Below, one piece after another: positions 35,701 through 49,000 of a stretch of DNA of 64,000 bases. A program made the position numbers and the translations under genes. The notes beneath the pieces are model-generated. The model was not told where the DNA came from. It did no database searches and worked only from the letters and a program-made list of their open reading frames with translations. Every line of letters starts with the position of its first letter. Within the stretch, counting starts at the first letter, position 1. The stretch comes from Liolophura sinensis (lineage: Eukaryota > Mollusca > Polyplacophora > Chitonida > Chitonidae), in NCBI RefSeq assembly GCF_032854445.1, contig NC_088307.1, forward strand, positions 7,452,017 through 7,516,016, written 5' to 3'.

Positions 35701-38700
35701 TTGTCAAGGTAGGTCAGCACACGTTCTCTAATTATCTATTTATTTATTTATTTGATTGTTGTTTAACGTTATACTGATCTTATTCGATGGCAGTAGTATT
35801 ATGGGATGAAGAAACCGGGGAAAACCACCGACCTTTGACAACTTGCTGACTAATGTTCCGACATATGATGTACAGGTATGCACCATATTGGTGAACCTTA
35901 AAGGTGAAGAAACATAAAAATGACATGGATGCTCAGATGAAAGAGTGCAAACAGGTAGTTGTAAATGTGATCTTCAGTATTCTTTTCCATTTTTCTTTAT
36001 AGCGGAAAGACACTTCAAACAATTTTTGGATGGTGGATATTTGGGACTATACCTCTTGCTATATATTCTCTTTGTGTAATAATGTTATAAATGAGGCTGT
36101 AACACATGTTTAATAAATATATTTGCACCAGAATTTGATCTTTTCAGTTAACAAATATGTTCAGCCTGGATTCTGATAATATTTATATTTTTAATATACT
36201 CATAAATATTATCATAATTCAGATTAAATGCATGTGTTTGGATATAAACAACAAATTTTCATTCAAATAAGTGTATTAGACATGCATTCTTATTTAGAAC
36301 ATTATTTTGCAAAGACAATCTATACCAAGAGTTGGTCCCAAATACCCACCATAAAATTATATTCTCAAATACCCTTTTCTCATGAAAGAAAAAAAAAATG
36401 AAAAAAAAATGTTAAACATCATATATGCAAATAATTTTTCATGTTCTTTCATCTGATTTTCATCTTTGCGCGAACGACTACAAGGGCGTTATTGACTACG
36501 TACTGTCACCAACGCTGACAGTAGAGAGGGCGTGAGAATCAATAAATTACCTGTCCAAATGCGGTGTTGAACCCGTACCTTCTGACAAATAGTATTAACC
36601 GAAGTTATATTCATATTGTGACGGCTGACTACTGATATAGTCATAGGCAAAACTCATGATGTTAGTCAGCCATGAGGAGAATACCAGTTTTATTCTAAAT
36701 GATATCTGGAACATTGGGGTTCCTGCTTCCAATCACCTTATTTTCGTAATGAATTCTTAATTCTCGCCTATAATTTAAAGCATTGCAAATCTACGCGTCA
36801 TGGATTTCAGTATACGTCACAGCTTCACAAAATTGTACATTTTCCTTTAGACCTAACCTCGAATGAGCAAAGGCTCATACTGTAATCCGTTCATTTTTTT
36901 TTTAATATATGATATGCACTCTTCGCTTTGTCGATTCTATCCAGATATAGACGAATGTCAGGGGAACGTGACACGTCATCAGTGTAACATCAACGCCGCG
37001 TGCATCAACCTGCCTGGCAAGCACCTGTGCAAGTGCAAACTCGGTTACGCGGGAAACGGTATAAACTGCAGACGTGAGTTTCTTCCACATGTAACTCTCA
37101 TTTTACTTTTCGTACTTTCTTGCTAAATCTGTCATACCCCTTCCCGTCTCACAACTCACACCTTATTTCCTCTCCAGTCATTTTATAGTCCCTTGACCAT
37201 ATCCCTTCAGTACATTCCCCAGTCGTATATCCTTCCAGACGCACCAACTGACACCGGTTTCCCTCTCCTGTCATCCGATCCAGTCATATTACAATCCTCT
37301 GACCAAACCACTTCAATTTGTTCCCCAGTGGTGTATCCTTCTGGACTCACCAACTGACACCTTATTTCCTCTCCAGCCATCCGATCCAGTCACCCGATCC
37401 AGTCATATTATAGTCCCCTAACTAAACCACTTCAGTTTGTTCCCTATCGTATATCCTTCTGGACTCACCAACTGATACCTTATTTCCTCACCAGTCAGCC
37501 GATCCATTCTCTCTATAATCCCCTGACTAAACCGGGTCGAATATCCCCCCGTTGTCATCAACTGACACCTTATTCTCTCTATCTCCAGTCATTCGACACA
37601 ATTACCTTATAGTCCTCTGACCAAACCACTTCAGTTCATTCCCGGTCGTATATCCTTTTGGACTCACCAACTGACACCTTATTTCCTCCCCATTCCTCCG
37701 ATCCAGTCAACTTAAACTCCCCTGACCAAACGACTTCAGATTGTTCCCCGGCAGTATATCGTTCCAGACTCATCAACTGACACCTTATTTCCTCCCCAGT
37801 TTTCCGATCCAGTCACCTTATAGTACCCTGACCAAACCACTTCAGTTCATTCCCTGAATGCTGGACTGACTTCAATATGTGTTTAAGTTATAGCATGGGC
37901 ATAAATCGCCATGTACAATCTCCCCACTGTGCATGCCACAGGCCTCAAATTTATTAGTTTCGTCCAAACGTTTTTCCATCAAAGCAGGCTAACGTTGCAA
38001 TCAAAATCTTGGATTGACCTTTGACCCCACCAGGTGTTGAAGACTGCTCGCCTCTGCCAAATCCCGAGAACGGACGAGTCATCTTAACAAACAGAGTCGC
38101 CCGGTATGAGTGTTATCCAGGTTTTCATCGTTATGGTCCCGGAATCAGGCTGTGTCGTAGGGGAAAATGGAGCAGAGTTGCACCAAAGTGTGTAGAAGCC
38201 AGACGTAAGTTAACTGACATCTACTACCGTATTTGACCTCAAATTTCCTCCGGGACTAAGTTACTAATTTTGCCTGATTGGGTGAGTTTTACTGATCTTA
38301 TAAAGGCGTTATATATTTAACGTTGGGTGATTTCTTAAGTACTGGAAAGTTTGTTCTCGAAAAGTAATATTTTGTGACCTTTATTTTTAGTTGTACCCCT
38401 TTTATAGTATTGTATTTCTGCCTAAACCAGGATTCTGCTGGTGGACTAAGCATTCCCGAGGCTTGGCCCCTTTGCATTGTTTTGACGTGATTGTATATTA
38501 AATGTGATAACAACACAGCGGTTTGAGTAATCTAGACAAGTGACGTCTAATAAATTGCAATTAACATCACTGCTTTTTTTTTTACGTAATTCTTAAGCCA
38601 TGGTGCTAGGAGCCGTGCAATTTGATACTATTTAGCATTACATTAAGCGTTAGAATAAAACTGTAAACTGACAAGAGGCAGTATTTCACCGGTCATGTTA

Positions 38701-41700
38701 GACCATTTGCCAACTATCACACTCGTCGTTGCTCTGTATTTACTCTATGTGCTGTACTTCTTATATAGTATTCTAAACATGTAATTTGGGATAAGTTTTG
38801 GGGTCCAGACCAGATTGATCATCGTTTAGGTGATTGCCACGTTACCAGTTTGCAAACAAGTGGCTATCGTAACGGTAGAAACGAGCATCACACAATTCAG
38901 CTTAGGTCCGAATTACTTTAGGCGAGAAAAAGCTCTCTACTAACTGGTGGTCATTCAGTCTATGGGTGTTACATTCGTATACCAGCCGTCTACTGTAATG
39001 GACGTTCCAGGTCTATAAAACAACGTTCAACACAAACCAACAACGAGACAAAAAAAAAAAATATACAAATTGTCGGACAGATTCAGGTAAAGAGGGATGA
39101 TCAGCAGATTTCAACCCTGACGAAAACTCGCCAGGTATTTTCAAGGTAAATGAATTAAATCAGTTTGCAAATGATGTCCCTCTACATACTGTGGTATAGC
39201 CATTGCAATCCTACATCTTTGTTGCTGTGTAGCCAACAGCTGCCGTACGCCACGCGCTCCGCTTCACGGGACTGTGGCTGGGGCAAATTTTGAGAAAGGA
39301 CAGATGATCCGCTATTTCTGTGACAAGGGCTATGTACTGGAGGGACCGGAAACACGAAACTGCTCCGAAAGTCTGCGGTGGACCGGCATCCGGCCTGTTT
39401 GTGTTCAGGAAGGTTTGTACAGAACGCACAAATGGAAGACGTTAATCCCATCAGACGTTTCCCATCATTGCAAATTTCCCAACATCTTTTCCAGCATGTA
39501 TTTGTATAAAAATTGGGAAATCCCCGCTTTGGGAGAATTCTGGGAAGTTAGCATTAAGAATAATTAAATCACGGAATCAACCCTATAAAATTATCTTCAT
39601 GAATGTAGGACTAGAGAATTTTACTTCACGAAAGAAGGCCAGCATAATGATTGACTCAAGAAAGGAGGTTTATAGAAAGATAAATTCACGGAAATAAGCC
39701 TATATATAGAATGATTAAATCTCGTAAGTAGGCCTATAGAATAATTAATTGCGAAAGCAAGCCTATAGAATGATTACTTCTCGGGATCTAATTAGGTGTT
39801 AGAATGATTACATCACGAAAGTAGACCGACAGAACGTGGGAAAGTCTGTCAGCAACCTGTGGATGATCGTGGGTTTCCCCGGTCTCTGCCCGGTTTCATT
39901 TCGCCATGATGCTGGCCACCATCGTCTAAGTGAAATATTCTTGAGTATAGCGTAAAGCACCAATTAAATAAATAAATAAACAAAATGACTAATAAATCCC
40001 AGAAGTAATCCATTATAGGATGCGTTGCCCGAACGACGTAAAAGGGACTGCTAAACAACAAAACCTTATCCTTATGTAGTCAGTTAGTGAGTCACTCAGT
40101 CTAGCACATTGTTATCTCTCTTAGCGGTTCAAATCCAGCTCTGGCTCTTTTGTCCGCGGCTCGAAGGCATCAGTGTTGTCAGTTACATGAAGCAGGGCGA
40201 TGATATGCTCCGGGCCCATAAATATATGACACATATACACGTCGTCGTATAATTTAGGGTCGGGTCATATCAAAGATTTTAAAAATGGTACTTTTTGCTG
40301 CCTCGCTTGGAGCTCAGCACTGAGAGGTTAAAGCAAGGAAACAGGACTGATTGGCCCAGAAGCAGGACCTTGACGTCATTTTGTTGACGTCAGATGTTCC
40401 TTTCCCAGCGCACCATGATGACATAAAAGACAGCGCGACGCCGTAATAGAAACTGATACATTGTATCATTGTGAACGTGCTACAATCCACTTTTGACGCA
40501 ACCAAGGTCTCAAGGTCCAGCTTCACATTAGCGCTACCTCACGGGACTAAAAAATATGCCGCCTCCCCACTGAAAAATTCTTGAGCGCGACTTCACTAAA
40601 ACTCGATTTGTTTTTTGTGCATGCGTATGAGGTTGGAGGACTTGTGTCTAGCCAGCAGGCAGGGCAGGTACGGATCGATAATGCGCCGTCTCCTACAGCC
40701 CTGTCTCGCCTGATATTTGGGACAGCAGTCTTATTTGCTCTTTGTCACCATATAACTGTTGTTATGTTTTTTTTTATTTTTGTTTTTATTGATAAATTAT
40801 GTGAATGAAAATCTCCGCATAATCATACTGATTCATGACATATTCTCTACAGCTTCCAGGTCCGTCACAGAAATTGCCGAGACACTCAAAGACAAAATTT
40901 CGGACATCAGCGCTGGTTCGTCTACAGGTAAAGTTTCTCAGACACGGGTGTTTTATTTTTTTTATTTTTGCACATATATATCACATTTTGATCGTACATG
41001 GCTGGTTTCCGAGACTACATATCGATCAGGAGAGCCCATCAATGCGTCGGATATATTCATATCATGTATGCAGTATTCGCGATAAAAAAAGAGCTGAGCT
41101 TCTGTCTGTTTATTACTGTCCAAACAAAGACCAACGCGTCACCTCAGTCTTGCAATTTATTCACTATGGGTGAGTTCAAGTCCGCTCCGACCGTACGTGG
41201 AACGGTCTGCCAACCACCTGCGGATGGTCGTGGGTTACCCGGGGCTCTGCTTGGTTTCCGCCTACCATAATGTTGGCCGCCGTCGTATTAGTGAAATATT
41301 CTTGAGTATGGCGTAAGACACCAATCAGATGAATAAATAAATAAATTCACTGTAGGTTAAGATAGGTAAAAATATTCCCTCACGCATCTGTTCTCATATT
41401 TACTCATTTAATACTTCATCCACCCATTCACCCATTAGTATATACATTCATTTACAAACCAACCACGCAACCGTTTGCATATTTGTCATGCATAACTCAC
41501 CTCGCAACCGTTCCTAAAGTTGCTCATTCATGAAAGCATCACACAGCTCCGTAAACAGTGCATTTATTCATTCATGAATCCACCACGCGATCGTTCGTCT
41601 AGCTGTTCATTCAAAAATCCACCACGAGATCGTTCGTCTAGCTATTCATTCAAGAATCCACCACACAACCTTCGTATTTTTTTCGTTTCATTTATTAATT

Positions 41701-44700
41701 ATTCCAGGCATCTGTTAGCATGTGGGTTCGTTCAAGAATCCACTACTGTGCCCTTCATACATATAAATGTGTTCATTAAAAGTATGAACGTGTATATGAT
41801 TTCAAATATAAATTCATCACACATTTATTCACTCGTCCACTTCCCATTCGTTCAGTTCGCACATTCCACTTGCAGGTCGATTGCACACTGGCGGGGCCAG
41901 TGGGGCGGATATTGTGTTCATGATTGACAGGTCATCAAGTATAAAACCTTCGAACCTGAACCGTGTGAAGGATTTCATGATGATGGTGATCGCTGAGCTA
42001 GGGGTAGATAACGCCAATCCTGAGGGTAAGTGTCAATAGTCCTGCTGTAGATGTCCATTGACATTGATTGTTGGTTTGTCACTAACAATCGTCTGAAGAC
42101 GTCAAACATTATCACAAAGTGCCGATAGTATAAAATGCACTACATAGTGGCAGACATTTTCACACGTCTCGTAAACTGCAATTAAATGCCATGGTTCTAC
42201 AAATACGACTGGTAATTGTCATAAACAGTGGAGCTAATTGTCACAATGTAACAGGTGCTACTGGTAAATGTTACTGAACCAGTAACGGTCACACTGTAGG
42301 CAAATGCCACAAGAACTACTGGTACATGTTACAGAGCCAGTGATTGTCACAAAATTGCAAGCACTACTAGTAAATGTCACGGTGCCAGTTATTGTCATAT
42401 CGTAGACAAGTGCCTCAAACACTACTTACACATGTCACTGTGTCAATAATTATCACATTGTAGACATATGCCTCAAGCACAGTGCAGATTATAGACAAGT
42501 CGTAGACAAATACCTCTGGTAAATGTTACAGTGCCAGTAATTGTCATACTGTATAGCCACATGCCACAAGCAAGCACCACTGGTAAATGTCAGAGTGTGA
42601 TATTGATGATGTCTACTACAGATCTAGTATGTGACATGCCAGTATCTTATACCAGAATCTGACCTGGGCAGAACCCGGGGGAAAGGACGATCGTTGACGA
42701 TGATGTAGTGTAATGCCCATTTGTAATTCCTTATTCAATCACATTTATACTGTTGTGTTTTCAAAAAATATCAACACAAACTGGAATGCCCTTACTTGTT
42801 TTGAACAGTACTTGTATATTTTGCCCTCTCCCTCTTCACAGGTAATGGGACGAGAATCGCCGTGTTAACGTTTGGAAACAAACCGGAAATGTTGTTTAAT
42901 CTAGACAACAAGACCATAAATTCAGAGGTCAAGGTCAGACAAATGTTAGATTCCATCAAGGTAGGTGGTGAAAAGTTTGTCTTCCCAATTATAAATTCTG
43001 TTCCTATTGTCCGTTTTGTTGGGTAGTGTGTAAAACCTCCAGCCGTGTTACACATATGCTGATGCCTCCTTGGTATGTAACACCCGAACCTGTCATAATA
43101 TGCAGACAGCAAAACTGAAACTTTCTGAAACATGCCCTAGCTGCGCGGGTCTGCCCTTGATGGTCAAAACCGGTGCACAGGGTGGACCAAAAGCTGGCAC
43201 CCTGTAAATCCAACCCCAAACAGTTTACCGAAACTCTTTTTTTCAACCAGTTTTTCGAATTGAATTGAAACTGGTTGTTTACTCATCTTGTTCGAGTTTT
43301 GGACAGATTTATCCACTTTTGGCAAATTATGGCCATATTTTTTTGTTGTGTTATGAACTTGGCCTGACATCTGAAACCAGCAATGCTTCAAGAATGCTTA
43401 ATTTTTTCTTGAAGAATGCAGTCACATTACCAGACCACCCAATAGACAGAGTACTTGGAATGAAAACGTTTACCAATATGTTTTAGTCACCAGTCCCTGC
43501 GTGACCCAGTGCCTTTGCAGAGTTTTGGTCCACACGGCTATCTTGCACTATTAAACTTTACATGTTGCTGCATAAGACGTCCTCGCAAGTATTTGGTGTA
43601 GCAACAATATTACGGGCCTCCTTGACCGAGGTTGTTAGAGTGCCAGCGCGGCACAATGACCCCACAGAGTTTCACCAATGCGGTCGCTGTGAGTTCAAGT
43701 TCAGCTCATGCTGTCTTCCTCTCCAACCGTACGTGAAAAGGTCTGTCAGTAGCCTGCGGATGATCGTTGGTTTCCCACGGACTGTCCGGTTTCCCCCCAC
43801 CATAATACTGGCAGCCGTCGTATAAGTGAAATATTCCTGAGTGCAGCCACATAAATGAATGAATAAATAAATAAGTAAATAAATAAATAATAACATTTTA
43901 CACATATTCCGATCAAACATAAATTGCTGTAGCCTATTTGTTTTAGCCAGTCGCCTTTATTCAGCTGTCTGTAAAATCAGTCATACTCGCTACCAAAATT
44001 ACCTTTAGTCAGTGACAGGTAACAACACAAGCTGTACACAAGGATATGTTGTAAGTCCATATTCTTAAACAGAAAATGAAATTAGAACATTTTTTTTTAT
44101 TTATAATGTTAAGCTCTATAAGCTGAGTTTCGACGACAGGAACTCATTGCCTCGGGTGACGTCATAATTAAAAACCTGAATGGCATGCTGGATATTGGGC
44201 GGAGTTCAATATATTTGGCGATGGCCAACACCACTTACCTAAACTGCTGTCGACTGTAATCTAAACCCTGTTTCCAAACTTCTATATTTGTCATTGTTCG
44301 CACCTTTTGGTATAATATAACCCTTATAAATGAATATTATTTTATCACTTGTAATATACGATCTCCTGGCATTATGGTTTTAGAATTGGATGCAACCTGC
44401 GGATGGTCGTTGGTTTCCCCTGGGCTCTACCCGGTTTCCTCCCATCATAATGTTGGCCGCCGTCGTATCGTTGAAATATTCTTGAGTACGGCGTAAAACA
44501 CCAATCAAATAAATAAATAAATACAGTTGTACGTCACTTATAACGTATAACGTCACTTATAACTTATAACAAAGTATAACGTCACCCTCGGCAGTGAGCT
44601 CTTGCGGCTGTAACCAGGCTTTAACATTATGAATTAGGAAAAGTATTCTAATCGCATTTTCCTTGCAATAATGTAGAGATACAACGTATCAGTGTATAGA

Positions 44701-45980
44701 GCTTGTGGTGTTACGTGTCACTGACGAAAGGCAATTTGATAGCGAGTATGACTGATTTTACAGACAGCTGAAAATAGGCGACAGACTAAATGAAATAGAC
44801 TATAGCCATTTGTGAAGATGATCTGTATGTATCCGCCCTGTAACGATGGATATCATGAACTGACTTGTCATTTATCTCCTATAGCGATGATCATATGATC
44901 GGTTCAAATCATCTGATTCTGCGATAAATTTGTCGAGCAAGGCACTGGGTTCTGAGTATACTGATACAAAGCTGTTCTAGACTTCAGTTTTAACTACCAT
45001 GGCAACACCTATTAAACACATGTATTTCCATGGGATTACAGTCAGCGGACATGTAGTTCAGCATTTATCTAGCTTGTTGCCATAAACCCCGATGTTTGCG
45101 TAACTGTAGAATCCATTTTTGTTGTTGTTGTTTTGTTTTGTTTTTTTGTGCTCTGGGCCTCTGTGGCCTTCTTGTTAGCGTGCTAGCGCAGAATAGTGAT
45201 CCAGGAGCCTCTCACCAATGCTATCCCTGTGAGTCAGCTGGTTTCGTCTAAGGTCGCACGTGGCAAGGTCTGACACCAACCTGCGGATGGCCGTTTGACT
45301 TCTTCCGGGGTCTGCCCGGTTTCCTCTCACCATAATGCTAGCCGCCGTCGTATAAGTGAAATATTCTGCAGTACGACGTAAACTTACAGTTAAATAAATA
45401 AATAAGTAAATATGTCTTGTTTTGCTACCCCCATCTTAGCCATATGGTGGAGAAACGGCACTTCGAGACGCCATAGAGAAGGTCTACACGGAGAGCGCGC
45501 AAATCGCAAGGCCCAAGGCTCAGAAAGCGCTCTTCATTTTCGCCGATGGTCAGTCAAACAGTAAAACCACATCGGACACCAAGTTCTTTCTGCGCATGCT
45601 GAAGGATAAGAATTCTGGCAAGTTGCGGTATCAAACAAGTTCAGAGAATCTATACTAGCATTATTTATTATTTGAACGTGTGTGTAAGATTTGGTTTATT
45701 CTTCGCTCGAAGAATAAATAATTTTAACAAAAAGTTGATTGTTTCAGTGATGCTAAAATGCATTCTGCCATTTCAACAGATTATTCTGTTAAATATAGCA
45801 CACATATTCTATTAATTCAACATAAAGATTTTATTAGATTAACAGAATATTATGTTGAAAATGACACATTATTATGTTATAATAACATAAGAATACATTT
45901 TAGCGTCCCTCAGACAACAGACTTTGTGTTAAAATGAATAAATTCATTTTTTGAGTGGTGTTGTGTAGCACACTAAGTAA

Positions 45981-46066
<86 letters not shown>

Positions 46067-49000
46067 CACGTTTGTGTCCTCTGAATTATGGGAAGATCAC
46101 AGCGGTACTTTTTATGCCAAAGGTATAATGTGAACTCGGAGTGTGAATGAAAATTACTACTCCAGCGAAATCGTAAACGTCGGTAAAAATAAAGATACGT
46201 GCGTATCGAAGGAATATCCCAAGCTTAAGTTTAAGCTTTTTTTGTGCGCATTTTTACTTTTTTGTGATGTTGTATCAAAGAGATATCGCTGTTCAAAGTA
46301 ATCAAAATCGCTCTATAGCTTCGTCAGGTAACGGACAAACAGCTGTAAGTAAATATGCATAATAAAAGCGTCATTGCATCTTGGTCACGTGACCTCAAGA
46401 AAAAACATGTCTGTCTGCCTTTTGTGAATATAAGGCGGTTTCTTAACATAAGAATGGTCTCGCGCAGCAGTTATGGCGCATGTGTTTCAGCGCAGCAAAT
46501 GAGTTTGGTTAACCCGCGTTCATATTTTTCTATTTGTTAGATCATCCGGAATAGTCGAACGAAAAGAAGACACACGCTTTTTCATAAGGAGCGTTCACGG
46601 TGGAACGATATGTGGAATTCTTAAAATTATCTTATTTCCGTTTGACCAATCGAATTAAGTGTGGCGAGTGAATGCGGCTTTAGCTCATTACAGGTATAAT
46701 TGCTTGTTTCACAGGGTTTGAAGTGTTTGTGATCGGAGTAGGAGCCAGGATTATGGTCAAAGACTTGCTCCAGTACGCCAGCAAACCAAGTCGCAAGTAC
46801 TTCTTCAATCTGGAGAACTTTGAAGACCTAACCAGGCCTGACCCATCGAGTTGTATTGGACAAAAGTTAGCTTGACTTATTTTTTTTTTTAATTTCTTTT
46901 TTTGGTTGGATGTCAGCTTCCTTTTTACATTGCGTCACTAAACTCTCTTAGAGGAAACACCACTTACAGACAATATATGTTCTTATTTATAGTGCTGCAT
47001 CACTAAACTGTCTTACAGGAGACACCCACATAACACCCCACTTTTAACAATACATGTTCATATTTATAAATCTGCACCACTAAACCATATGGCAGGAGGA
47101 CATCCACATAATACCCCACTTTGAACGATATATGTTCATATTTATTGTGCTGCATCGATAAAATATCCTACAGAAGACACCACACACATACACCTCATGT
47201 TTAATATGTTCATATTTATAGTGCTTCATCACTAGGCTATCATACAAGAGACACCACACGAGACACCCCACTTCTAAAATAACATGATCATATTTATAGT
47301 GCTGTACCATGTATTTAACAATACGTGTTTGCGTGAGGTTGACCATATGTGTTTCAGACAACCCATCATGTGGTACAGCCGGGCGGGTCGAATCCACAGA
47401 AACGGGGACAAACACCGAAGCAAAGCCGGTAATGTGTATACCTACTTTGGAATATCTAAATGAAAAACAGCGAAAGATCATATTTAGTAATTTGGTGTAT
47501 TACGTATAATTCTTCTATTAAAGTGATCATGAGGCTTACTTTTAAGCCTTTCCTGTTATTCTTGACATACTTTTTTCGTTCGTCATTTCGTATATCACGG
47601 TAAAAGTTGTATCCTTTGAATAAGACAATTTCTCATATCCGTGCAAGCATGGAGCCACGCCGCCAATTTCGGGTAATTTGAGGGTTCACCAGACACTCGC
47701 CAAAGACAGGTGGTTTCTTCCTAGCTGTACAACGGTTTCCTCATAAATATATCTGATAACCTTCTCTTAAGTGAAGATATTATTGATTGCAGCATTAAAC
47801 CCTCACCCAATAAATAGATAAATAAAATTGATGCCTGTTTCCGCCAACTGCACTCTTGACTCTTTTAATAGGTTCCTTGCTTACTCTGTTTACATCTATC
47901 CTCCACGCCCCATTGTTCCTGTCTTCCTCAAATTGTTCCTATCTCTTTCCGCTCCTGTGTCCCTCCTTTATCTTCTGTGTCTCCTCCCGTTATTCCCGTA
48001 TTCCTCTAACTGTCCCTAGCTCTCCCCGCTCCTGTGTCTCCTTTAGGTGCTATATCTCCTCCCGTTGTTCCCGTCTTCCTCTAACTGTTCCTATCTGTTC
48101 CCGTTCCTGCGTCTCCTTTAGGTGCTATATCTCCTCATTGCTCTTGTCTTCCACTAATTGTTCCCATCTTTTCCCGCTCTTGGGTCTCCTTTAGCTTCTG
48201 TGTCTCCTCTCGTTGTTTCTGTCTTCCACTAAATTTTCTCACCTTTTCCCGCTCTTGGGTCTCCTTTAGCTCTGTAACTCCTCTAGTTGTTTCTCTCTTC
48301 CTATAATTGTTCCCATCTCTTCCCGCTCTTGGGTTCGCCTTTAGCGTTGTTCCTGTCTTCCTCTAAATATTCCATTCTCTTCCCCTTCCTGGGTCTCCTC
48401 TAGCTACTTCTGTCTCCTCTAGCTACTCCTATCTTTTCCCTAACGGCTTCTGTGTCCCCTCTGCCCCTATATCTTTTCTAGCTGATCCTAGCTTTTCCCC
48501 TACCGGCTCCTACCTCCTGGCTGCTCCTGTCTTTCCCCTACCAGCTCCAGCACCCAACCCAACCCCTGAAATTCTACTATCTCTCCCTTGGCTACTCATA
48601 TCTCTCCCCTAACTCCTCCTGTATGTCTTCTTATTATATGGCTGCTCTTGTTTCTCTTCTAACGGCTGCTCTCTCTCCTCTTAACTGCTCCTATTTCTCC
48701 CCTTGCTGCTCATATGTCTCATTTACTTACTCCTGTCTCTACAATCACTCCTGCGTCTCCTCCCCAGGGCTCCTGGCCGTGGATGGCTCTAGTCTATGAC
48801 GACAATGACGGTGAGGGGTTGAATATGTGCGGAGGTACACTGATATGCCGGAACTGGGTGCTCACTTTAGCAAGATGTGTTCAAGGAAATCAGGTAAAGG
48901 TAGTCTTGTTCAAAAGTTCACATTCTTTATGTACACGTACGGCATCTGCATGATTTGAAAAAAGTTGATAAATTTTCTTTTTCTTGTTTGAGGCATATTT

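Larger units (their letters stand above)
41876..46865 (+). other. vWA domain of the factor B-like protein (four exons)
   Basis: Exons 41876-42025, 42842-42960, 45440-45617 and 46715-46865. The first encodes DIVFMIDRSSSI with the DxSxS metal motif, the third GGETALRDA (metal Thr) and FIFADGQSN (metal Asp), the last FEVFVIGVGARI. A Mg2+-dependent adhesion site is therefore intact, which in factor B contacts C3b. Arg336, 16 residues before the DxSxS Asp, sits about where factor D cuts factor B. Confidence 0.9.

Noticed and set aside
47856-48194. 112-codon Ser/Leu/Pro-rich frame
   Set aside because: Product of the pyrimidine-rich intronic repeat.
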